NCBI GenBank assembly: GCA_046262515.1
Contig: JBHEMP010000081.1
Coordinates: 1 to 14,696, forward strand
Origin: JAXDLW01 sp046262515
GTDB lineage: Bacteria > Chloroflexota > Dormibacteria > DASZGP01
Length of the DNA stretch: 14,696 nt
Direction: 5' to 3'
Made by a program: the position numbers and the translations under genes
In this document: piece by piece, positions 1 through 6,011 of the stretch
Layout: each line of letters begins with the position of its first letter
Position numbering within the stretch: position 1 is the first letter of the stretch
The notes under the pieces: generated by a model
Told to the model about the DNA's origin: nothing
Database searches by the model: none
What the model saw: the letters and a program-made list of their open reading frames with translations, nothing else

Positions 1-617
1 GTGAGGTGGGGGTTCTTGGGCAGCAGGGACCCGTGCAGGTAGGTGCCGATAACCGTGCCAGTGGCCACTCCCTCCGCGCCATCGTCACCGTTGTTGCCAC
101 GGCCCACCAGGCACCTTCCGAGCGGGGCCAGGCCGGGCCCAAGAAAGGTGCGGCCGGCGTGGTTCTCAAAACCGACGAGGGTCGGCGGGTCGAGCCCGAG
201 GGGCGCGGCATCGATGAGCACGTTGCCGATGTTGCGCACGCTGCCCGCCTCGGTGCGTAGGTCAACCAGCCCGAGCCCGGGCAGCCGGGTGCCGTCGACG
301 GTGGTGTAGTGGCTGCCGAGGAACTGGTACCCGCCGCAGACCGCCAGCAGGACGGCCCCGCCATCTATAGCCGCCTTGACGGCCGCGCGCTTGGGCCCCG
401 CGAGGTCCGCCGCCACCAGGTCCTGGTCCTGGTCCTGTCCCCCGCCCATGAAGAAGATGTCGATGTCGTCGACCGCGTCCACGCCTCGTCCGATCTCGAC
501 CACCTCGAGCTCGATGCCTCGTCGGCGGGACCGGTCACGCAGGGCGATGATGTTGCCGCGGTCACCGTAGATGCTCATCTCGCGGGGGTAGAGGTGCCCC
601 AACCGAATGGTCGTCAT
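1..617 (-). CDS. gatD: Lipid II isoglutaminyl synthase, glutaminase subunit GatD (3' end outside window)
   Basis: GatD is a class I glutamine amidotransferase that releases ammonia from glutamine. Its partner MurT uses the ammonia to amidate the D-glutamate of lipid II to D-isoglutamine at the cytoplasmic membrane face. The 205 visible residues open with TIRLGHLYPREMSIYGDRGN, a GatD-type start, then a GGGQD segment at 58-62. The nucleophile elbow is AVCGGYQFLG with Cys94, and a YLHG motif carries His195. Cys94 is the same number as the catalytic Cys I recall for the S. aureus enzyme, and His195 fits its His189. The ATG at 617-615 overlaps the TGA of murT (ATGA), with AAAGG a few bases upstream, so translation is probably coupled. 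The family is about 240 residues long, so roughly 35-40 C-terminal residues lie beyond base 1. A CobB/CobQ-like amidotransferase is the alternative, but the murT neighbour makes that unlikely. Confidence 0.93.
   Translation of the reverse strand, partial: MTTIRLGHLYPREMSIYGDRGNIIALRDRSRRRGIELEVVEIGRGVDAVDDIDIFFMGGGQDQDQDLVAADLAGPKRAAVKAAIDGGAVLLAVCGGYQFLGSHYTTVDGTRLPGLGLVDLRTEAGSVRNIGNVLIDAAPLGLDPPTLVGFENHAGRTFLGPGLAPLGRCLVGRGNNGDDGAEGVATGTVIGTYLHGSLLPKNPHL
419..436. repeat. Three tandem copies of a 6-bp unit inside gatD
   Basis: GGTCCT occurs three times head to tail, at 419-424, 425-430 and 431-436. On the coding strand it encodes alternating Gln-Asp (QDQDQD, residues 61-66), directly after the GGG of GatD. 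It is a short in-frame repeat and does not disturb the reading frame. Confidence 0.7.
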
Positions 618-2005
618 CGGCCTTTCCAGAACGCTTCCAGGTAGCCCCGCCGAACCATCTCGGCACGTAGGTCCAGCATCGCTGTGTAGGTGGGGAGCAC
701 GAAGACCTCGTCACCCGGCGCGGTGCCGGCCACGATGGCATCAAGGGTGGCGCCCGGGGTCTCGGCGACAAGCAGCCGGGAGGGGTCGATGCCGGCGTAC
801 TTGAGCCTGACGCGCATGTCCAGGGCACGGTCGCCGCCCACCACCACGGTCTCGGCGTCCGCCAGCAGTTCGAAGTCGACGTCCCAGATCCAGCTCACGT
901 CGCGCCCATCGGCGATGCGGTCGTTGAGGACCACCGCGAAGTGCTTCCCCTGGCCCAGGACCCGCGCGGCCCGCAGGACCTCGTTGAATCCCGCCGGGTT
1001 CTTGGCCAGCATAAGGCGAACGGCGCGCCCCTCGACGTCGACCTTCTCCAGGCGGCCGAACGCGGGTTTGAAAAGGCTCAACGCCGGGGCGATGGCCGGC
1101 GCGGGCACGCCGAAGAGTCGCGCTGCCGCGGCCGCCGCGAGGATGTTGTAGCTGTTGTAGATCCCTGACAGCGGAACCTCCAGTGGCGCCCCATCCAGCT
1201 CCAGCCCGCGGGCCTCTACCCGCTGGCCCTCGAGGCCGTCGAACTCCACGCGTGCCGCGAGGACATCGGGCTGCGGGCGGCGGAAATCGCCGGTCGGGCA
1301 GCGATAGTGGCCGAGGTGCCCGGCGTACACGCGCTCAAATTCCAGCGCCGAACCGCAGCGCGGACAGAAGCGCGCATCGGCAGCGTGGGGGACCTCGACC
1401 TGGCCCTCGACGGGGTCATTCACGCCATAGAAGACGACGTTCGCCCGAAGCCCGTCCGCCAGCGCCGCGACGCGAGGATCGTCGGCGCAGAGTAGCGCCG
1501 TCGCGGCTGACGGAAGGGCGGCCAGCGCTGCGGATATGGCCGCCGAGGACGATTCCAGCTCACCGTAGCGGTCCAGCTGGTCGCGGAAGAGGTTGGTTAT
1601 GACCACCAGGCGTGGCGCGATGGCCTCGACCGCCGCCGGGAGAACCGCCTCGTCGACCTCAAATACCCCGGCCTGCGCGCGCGCTCCGCCGCCGAGACCG
1701 GCGTCCTCGACGACGGAGGCGGTCAACCCCCAGACCAGGTTGCTACCGGCACGGTTGGCGACGACCTCGACACCATCCGCCCGAAGGATCTCGCGCAGGA
1801 GCGTCGAGGTGGTGGTCTTGCCATTGGTGCCGGCAACCAGGATGGAGCCTCGGTCGAGGGAGGCGCTCAGCTTCTGCAGGGCATGAGCGTCGATACGCAT
1901 GCTGACCCGGCCCGGCAGCGTCGTCCCGCCACCACGTCCGAGGCGGCGGATGGTGGCGGCGGTGACTTTGCCCGCGGCGACGGCGAGCGAGAGGGAGGGG
2001 TCCAC
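614..2005 (-). CDS. murT: Lipid II isoglutaminyl synthase, Mur-ligase-like subunit MurT
   Basis: MurT is the ATP-using synthase half of the MurT/GatD complex that amidates lipid II. The 463-residue protein shows the order expected for the family. There is a Mur-ligase central domain with P-loop GTNGKTTT at 59-66 and the motif ITNLFRDQLDRYGEL at 136-150. A zinc-ribbon insertion follows at about 214-245. Next comes LAKNPAGFNEVLR at 333-345, then the C-terminal DUF1727 region with NDRIADGRDVSWIWDVDFE at 361-379, which contains the Asp-rich segment expected to meet the GatD active site. The zinc ribbon shows Cys214, Cys217 and Cys236, but Gly239 sits where a fourth Cys would be expected. The start is GTG at 2005-2003, with GGAG close upstream. 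It lies 10 nt after the ispE stop and its TGA overlaps the gatD ATG. Length is normal for the family. Confidence 0.95.
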   Translation of the reverse strand: MDPSLSLAVAAGKVTAATIRRLGRGGGTTLPGRVSMRIDAHALQKLSASLDRGSILVAGTNGKTTTSTLLREILRADGVEVVANRAGSNLVWGLTASVVEDAGLGGGARAQAGVFEVDEAVLPAAVEAIAPRLVVITNLFRDQLDRYGELESSSAAISAALAALPSAATALLCADDPRVAALADGLRANVVFYGVNDPVEGQVEVPHAADARFCPRCGSALEFERVYAGHLGHYRCPTGDFRRPQPDVLAARVEFDGLEGQRVEARGLELDGAPLEVPLSGIYNSYNILAAAAAARLFGVPAPAIAPALSLFKPAFGRLEKVDVEGRAVRLMLAKNPAGFNEVLRAARVLGQGKHFAVVLNDRIADGRDVSWIWDVDFELLADAETVVVGGDRALDMRVRLKYAGIDPSRLLVAETPGATLDAIVAGTAPGDEVFVLPTYTAMLDLRAEMVRRGYLEAFWKGR

Positions 2006-2015
2006 GGCTCCGATC

Positions 2016-2876
2016 CTATGGCGTGGGCGGCGCGGCGATCGGCCTCACGGCCCAGGCGCGAAGGCCGAGATCCCACGTCCGCACCACCAGTGCCTCCGCG
2101 TCGGCGCGGTCGAAGCACACTTGGAAGAGGGTGCTGCCGCTGCCGGAGAGCCGCGGGTCCCACCCCGCCCGACTTAGCGACGCGATGGTCTCCCCCAACT
2201 CCGGGTAGAGGCGCAGGGCCGGGGGCAGGAGGGAGTTGGGCAGCCGCGTGAGAGCCCCGGCGCCGCCACCATCGCGCAGGAATCGCGCGCCGGCCTGGAC
2301 CACCCGGCCATCCCCCCACTCCTCCGGCCGCAGCTCGCCGAAGACCGCCGCGGTGCTGACATGGATGCCCGGGAAAACCATCGCGATGTACGCCTCCGGC
2401 ACCGGCAATTCCTCCAGCTGCTCCCCCACCCCGCGCACCAGCGCCGCCCCGCCGTGGAGCTGGAAGGGGACGTCCGCGCCCAGCGTGAGGGCCAGTTCGC
2501 GCGCCCGGGCGGGTGCGAGCTCAACGCCCATGGACGCCGCGGCCCGCAGCACCGCGGCGGCGTCCGCGCTGCCGCCCCCCAGGCCCGCGCCGACGGGGAT
2601 GCGTTTCTCCAGCGCCACGCCAAGCCCGAGCGCGCGGCCGGCCTCGGCCTCGAGCGCGGCCACGGCGCGGCTGGCCAGCTCCGTCGCAGGGTCCATGGGC
2701 TCGGCCGGCGCGTAGGGTCCGCTCACCTCAAGACCACCGCCGGGCACCAACGCGACGGTGTCCGCCAGGTCCACGTTGACCATCAGTGAGACCAGCTCGT
2801 GGAGCCCATCGGGGCGGCGGCCCACCACCTCCAGGCCGAGGTTGACCTTCGCCGGCGCCGGCAATGAAAGGGTCAT
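2016..2876 (-). CDS. ispE: 4-diphosphocytidyl-2-C-methyl-D-erythritol kinase IspE
   Basis: IspE phosphorylates CDP-methylerythritol in the cytosolic MEP pathway, which makes IPP and DMAPP for polyprenyl carriers, quinones and carotenoids. The 286-residue protein has three GHMP-kinase signatures. The first is PAPAKVNLGLEVVGRRPDG from residue 6 with Lys10. The second is the glycine-rich phosphate loop IPVGAGLGGGSADAA at 93-107. The third is LSGSGSTLF at 243-251. Asp135 in GADVPF matches the catalytic Asp of the family (Asp141 in E. coli). The usual DGYH is DGLH here. I chose the ATG at 2876-2874 because it is the first start giving the canonical N-terminus, it overlaps the murJ TGA (ATGA), and AGAGG lies 7 nt upstream. 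The same frame stays open far upstream inside murJ, which is only a high-GC effect. Its place between two lipid II genes suggests coupling of carrier supply to wall synthesis. Confidence 0.95.
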   Translation of the reverse strand: MTLSLPAPAKVNLGLEVVGRRPDGLHELVSLMVNVDLADTVALVPGGGLEVSGPYAPAEPMDPATELASRAVAALEAEAGRALGLGVALEKRIPVGAGLGGGSADAAAVLRAAASMGVELAPARARELALTLGADVPFQLHGGAALVRGVGEQLEELPVPEAYIAMVFPGIHVSTAAVFGELRPEEWGDGRVVQAGARFLRDGGGAGALTRLPNSLLPPALRLYPELGETIASLSRAGWDPRLSGSGSTLFQVCFDRADAEALVVRTWDLGLRAWAVRPIAAPPTP

Positions 2877-4480
2877 ACCACTGCCTCTACCGCGCCCCGG
2901 CGCCGCAAAAAGACGCCAAGGGCCACGCCCGCCTCCTGGGAACGAAGCGCGAACTGCGTGGCCAAAAAGGCACCGCCGGCCAGCAAGAGGGTGACCGCGA
3001 GCGCGAGGTAATGCCGGCCGTCGAGGCGCACGGGGCCGGCGCCGGCCAGCACTCGCCACGCCAGCGCGGCGACCACGCCCAGCACCAGGCAACCGGCGGC
3101 GACCTGGCCCAGCGAGATGGCGAAGCGACGCCCCTCGAAGCCCCCGATGTGAGGCCGCAGGAGCAGCACCAGAAGGGTGAAGTTGCAGATGCTGGCAAGA
3201 GAGGTGGCCAGGGCCAGCCCCCCGGCACCCAGTACCCGCAGGAAAACCGCCGTGGCGGCCAGGTTGACGCCCACCGAGAAAAAGGCCACCAGCATCGGCG
3301 TGACCACCTTCTGCAGCGCGTAGTAGACACGGACCACAAGGAAGATAGAGGCCTGGGCACCAATGCCAACGGCGAACAGTGCCAGGGGCAGGCTGACCAG
3401 CGCGGTGCTGCGTGCGTCGAAGGAGCCACGCTGAAGGAGCAGGGCCGTGATCTGCGGTCCCAGGACGACCAGGATCACAGCGGAGGGCAGCAGGACGAAG
3501 AGGTTGAGCCGGACCGACAGCGAGGCCCGACGGCGCAACTGGTCCAGGTTGCCGAGCGCGGCGTCGCGCGCGAAGTACGGAAACATGACCAGTGTCAGCG
3601 CGGTGGTGAAGGTCAAATTCGGCAACTGGGCGATCTCGTTGGCGAAATCCAGCGCGGAGACCCGGCCCGGCGGCAGCGAGGAGGCGAGGTAGCGGTCGAC
3701 TGCCAGGTTGGCCTGGATGGCGATCAACCCCAGCGAGATGGGGATGGTGAGGCGGGCGACGCGGCGCACCGCCGGGTCTCGGACGGCGGCCATGACCACC
3801 GGTCGCCAACCCACGCGGAGAAGGCTCGGGACCTGGACCATGAAATGCAACAGCCCACCACCCGCCACGCCGATGGCGAGGCCGACCACCCCCAGGGGGC
3901 GGCCGTTGACGCGCAGGCCGGTGAGCCCCAGGGCAGCCGCGATGATCGCCAGGTCGTAGAAGAGCGGCGCCAGGGAGAGAGGCAGGAAGCGTCGGTAGGT
4001 GTTCATGACCCCCGCCGCAAAGCCGCCCATGCCCAGGAAGAGGGCCTGCAGCAGGAGGACCCGCGTGAGGGTCAGGGCCAACTCCTGTCCCCTGGGGGTG
4101 AGATGGGCGGCCAGCCGGCCGACAACTACCGGCGCTGCGAGCTCCAGCAGGATCACCGATCCAAGCAGGATCAGCAGCGCGGCGGTCATGACCCCGTTGA
4201 CCACGCTGCGGGCTCCGACATCGTCCCCGCGCGCCAATCGCTCCGACGTAACGGGCACAAAGGCGGAACTCACCGCCCCCCCGATGACCAGGAACAGCAG
4301 GATGTCTGGAACCGTGAACGACAGCACATACACGTCCATGTCCGCCCCGGTGCCGAAACGATGGGCGATGATCACCTTCTGCGCGTAGCCCGCGGCCTTG
4401 GTGACCATGAAGGCCGCGAGCAGCAGCGCGCCCGAGGCCGCGATCGTGCGGCCCTCGTTCGCCTCGCTCACGTCGGCCAT
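2873..4480 (-). CDS. murJ: Lipid II flippase MurJ (MviN family)
   Basis: MurJ is a polytopic membrane protein that moves lipid II from the inner to the outer face of the cytoplasmic membrane. The 535-residue sequence is hydrophobic throughout, consistent with the 14 helices of the family, and has no large extramembrane domain. Family signatures are visible: an N-terminal AHRFGTGADMDVYVLSF-type stretch at about 40-55 (compare FGAGxxTDAFFVAF in MurJ), AFVPV near 73-77, LLLQRGSFDARST near 348-360, and YYALQK near 387-392. The ATG at 4480 follows a good Shine-Dalgarno (GGAGGG, 8 nt spacer). It is the first gene of the murJ-ispE-murT-gatD run and is divergent from rpsT. A Wzx-type polysaccharide flippase is the main alternative, but the motifs and the lipid II neighbours favour MurJ. 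Confidence 0.93.
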   Translation of the reverse strand: MADVSEANEGRTIAASGALLLAAFMVTKAAGYAQKVIIAHRFGTGADMDVYVLSFTVPDILLFLVIGGAVSSAFVPVTSERLARGDDVGARSVVNGVMTAALLILLGSVILLELAAPVVVGRLAAHLTPRGQELALTLTRVLLLQALFLGMGGFAAGVMNTYRRFLPLSLAPLFYDLAIIAAALGLTGLRVNGRPLGVVGLAIGVAGGGLLHFMVQVPSLLRVGWRPVVMAAVRDPAVRRVARLTIPISLGLIAIQANLAVDRYLASSLPPGRVSALDFANEIAQLPNLTFTTALTLVMFPYFARDAALGNLDQLRRRASLSVRLNLFVLLPSAVILVVLGPQITALLLQRGSFDARSTALVSLPLALFAVGIGAQASIFLVVRVYYALQKVVTPMLVAFFSVGVNLAATAVFLRVLGAGGLALATSLASICNFTLLVLLLRPHIGGFEGRRFAISLGQVAAGCLVLGVVAALAWRVLAGAGPVRLDGRHYLALAVTLLLAGGAFLATQFALRSQEAGVALGVFLRRRGAVEAVV

Positions 4481-4488
4481 ACTAAGGG

Positions 4489-4509
4489 CCCTCCGGTGTA
4501 GCCGCTATA
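4489..4509 (-). promoter_or_regulatory. Putative murJ promoter -10 and ribosome binding site
   Basis: Reading leftwards, TATAGC (4509-4504) is a plausible -10 box, 23 nt from the murJ ATG. A strong Shine-Dalgarno GGAGGG (4494-4489) lies between them, 8 nt from the ATG. No convincing -35 is visible. The box shares its central bases with the rpsT -10 on the other strand. Confidence 0.4.
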
Positions 4510-4511
4510 CT
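4506..4511 (+). promoter_or_regulatory. Putative rpsT -10 box, near-leaderless
   Basis: TATACT is one base off the TATAAT consensus and ends 11 nt before the rpsT ATG. If transcription starts 6-7 nt downstream of the box, the leader is only about 4-6 nt. No Shine-Dalgarno is present; the bases before ATG are pyrimidine-rich (TTCCC). No good -35 can be seen. Confidence 0.5.
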
Positions 4512-4522
4512 TCCCCGTTCCC

Positions 4523-4936
4523 ATGGCAAACATCAAGTCAGCGAAGAAGCGCGTCCTCGTGTCCGAGAAGAAGCACACCCGCAACAAGTCGGTGCGGGCC
4601 GCGATCAAAACGCGGGTGACCCGGGTGCGTCGCCTGGTGGACGGCGGCGAGACCGAGGCCGCGGACCAGCTCAGGTCCGCCATCTCCTCCCTCGACAGGG
4701 CCGCCCAGGCAGGCGTGCTTCACGCCAACAACGCCGCGCGGCGCAAGTCGCGCCTGATGCGCGCCGTTGCCCGGGCCACCGCGCTGAACGCGGACCCGGA
4801 GGCGAAGGCCGCCGCCGCGGCTGAGGCCAAGGCTCATGCCAAGGGAACCGCCAAGGCCCGCGCCAAGGCAGGCACCAAGACCTCAGGTAAGGGTGCCAAG
4901 AAGACCACGACCCGGGGCACCACCCGCTCCAAGTAA
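4523..4936 (+). CDS. rpsT: 30S ribosomal protein S20 with basic C-terminal extension
   Basis: S20 binds 16S rRNA in the 30S body early in assembly. Residues 1 to about 88 are canonical: MANIKSAKKRVLVSEKKHTR at the start, then helices with KSVRAAIKTRVTRVRRLV and a closing HANNAARRKSRLMRAV segment. Bacterial S20 normally ends near residue 85-90. This protein continues to 137 with about 49 residues almost entirely Ala, Lys, Thr and Gly, containing repeats such as AKA and KGTAKARAKAG. That tail resembles a histone H1/HU-type basic tail and is surely disordered. The ATG follows a near-leaderless promoter with no Shine-Dalgarno. The gene is convergent with holA and divergent from murJ. Identity is certain; the role of the tail is unknown. 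Confidence 0.96.
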   Translation: MANIKSAKKRVLVSEKKHTRNKSVRAAIKTRVTRVRRLVDGGETEAADQLRSAISSLDRAAQAGVLHANNAARRKSRLMRAVARATALNADPEAKAAAAAEAKAHAKGTAKARAKAGTKTSGKGAKKTTTRGTTRSK

Positions 4937-4968
4937 GGACCCGGAGGGTCCTTACCGGCCCGGGGCCG
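4933..4968 (+). terminator. Putative rpsT terminator: two stacked hairpins
   Basis: A perfect 10-bp stem, GTAAGGACCC (4933-4942) with GGGTCCTTAC (4946-4955) around a GGA loop, includes the rpsT stop codon TAA at 4934-4936. A second hairpin follows at once: CGGCC (4956-4960) with GGCCG (4964-4968). No T-tract follows, so this is a terminator by shape and position only; it could also protect the mRNA 3' end. Confidence 0.5.
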
Positions 4969-4981
4969 TCAGCTCATCCTT

Positions 4982-5004
4982 AGCCGGGATCCACCGATCC
5001 GGCT
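4982..5004 (-). terminator. Putative holA terminator hairpin
   Basis: AGCCGGGATC (4982-4991) and GATCCGGCT (4996-5004) pair around a CACC loop with one bulged G. The hairpin begins at the last base of the holA stop codon (TAA, 5006-5004). No T-tract follows on the minus strand. Together with the rpsT hairpins it makes a compact bidirectional stop between two convergent genes. Confidence 0.45.
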
Positions 5005-6002
5005 TAGCTGAGCCCCGCCTCCATCACCACCAGGCGCAGCGCCGTCTCCTCGTCCATCTCCCCACGTCGCTGTGCGGCCTCCGATGCCGCCGCGCGCCGG
5101 TAAACCGCTTCCAAGCGCTGCCGCGGCACCCCTCGTGATTGCTGCTGGGCCTTGCTTATCGAGTAGTCGCTTAGTGGCCGCCCGTCCCCCGCGAAGGCCT
5201 CCGCCAGGCTGCGCGCACCCGCCTGCCCGGAGGGTGCCGCCGATGCCGCCAGCAGTAGTCGAAGATGGCGCACCAGCATGTAGTTGAGTCGACCGGCGGG
5301 CTCCCCGCCGGCAAGCGCGCGGTCCAGTTCGAGGGCCGCCCGGCCGGGGTCGGCGAGCAGGGAGTCGGTGAGGTCCCATACCTGGTGTTCGGCGGTATCC
5401 GGGACCAGCGCTTCGACGTCGTTGGCGGTAACGCGGCCCCCCGCACGGTAGGTTTGCAGCTTGTTCAGCTCGGTGTCGAGGAGCGCAAGGTCCTCCCCGG
5501 CGCGGCCTACCAGGGCGCTCACCGCTCTACCGTCGATGTCCACCCCGAGCTCGCGAGCTCGCCGGGTTACCCACGCGGGGACATCGCGCGGGTTCATGCG
5601 CGGAAAGCCCATCACTTTGCCGCGCGCCTGCACCGCGCGGACGAGCGGGTTGGTGGGCGGGAGGAGAGAGTTGGAGGAAATCACCAGGGAGGTCGCCTCG
5701 GGCAGGGCCGTCAAGGCGGCGGCGGCGGCCAGTTCCAGCGGGTCCTCCGCCGCGGCCTTCTTGCCCCTCGCCTTTTTACCGGCCGCGCTTAGAACCTTCC
5801 AGTCCCTCACCCCAACGACCCGCACGGCACTGAAGAAGCCGACCGAAGTGCATGCCAGCTCGACTTCGGCCACGGACGCCCCACCGTCAAGCATCTCGCT
5901 GTCAAGGTCGGAGTCAAGGCCGCCGGTGAGCTGGCGCCAGGCCTGTCGAAAAGCCAGGTCGACGAGGTAGGACTCGGAGCCGTGGAAAAGGTGTAGGCCC
6001 AC
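5004..6002 (-). CDS. holA: DNA polymerase III delta subunit HolA
   Basis: HolA is the clamp-loader subunit that opens the sliding beta clamp at the replication fork. The 332-residue length is normal. The N-terminus HLFHGSESYLVDLAFRQAW corresponds to the family's opening (hydrophobic strand, then GEExYL). A middle section with SLVISSNSLLPPTNPLVRAV and the segment GRAGEDLALLDTELNKL at about 166-182 match the delta AAA-like and lid regions. The C-terminal helical collar contains RLNYMLVRHLRLLL at about 237-250 and ends with MDEETALRLVVMEAGLS. The start is GTG at 6002-6000, 9 nt after the comEC stop, with only a weak Shine-Dalgarno, so it probably relies on coupling. The order comEA-comEC-holA next to rpsT is common in bacteria and supports the call. 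The bridging Lys-rich stretch near residues 75-84 looks like a loop. Confidence 0.92.
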   Translation of the reverse strand: MGLHLFHGSESYLVDLAFRQAWRQLTGGLDSDLDSEMLDGGASVAEVELACTSVGFFSAVRVVGVRDWKVLSAAGKKARGKKAAAEDPLELAAAAALTALPEATSLVISSNSLLPPTNPLVRAVQARGKVMGFPRMNPRDVPAWVTRRARELGVDIDGRAVSALVGRAGEDLALLDTELNKLQTYRAGGRVTANDVEALVPDTAEHQVWDLTDSLLADPGRAALELDRALAGGEPAGRLNYMLVRHLRLLLAASAAPSGQAGARSLAEAFAGDGRPLSDYSISKAQQQSRGVPRQRLEAVYRRAAASEAAQRRGEMDEETALRLVVMEAGLS

Positions 6003-6011
6003 CGGCTGATT

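Noticed and set aside
2877..3809. Upstream continuation of the ispE frame, which would make a 597-residue protein
   Set aside because: IspE is complete from the ATG at 2876 with the right length and an ATGA overlap with murJ. The extension is a Pro/Gly/Arg-rich shadow of murJ.
2864..4501. A plus-strand open frame of 545 codons antisense to murJ, rich in Gln, Asp, Glu and Arg
   Set aside because: The composition is what the reverse complement of hydrophobic membrane-protein codons gives. No start signal or domain is visible, and murJ itself is certain.
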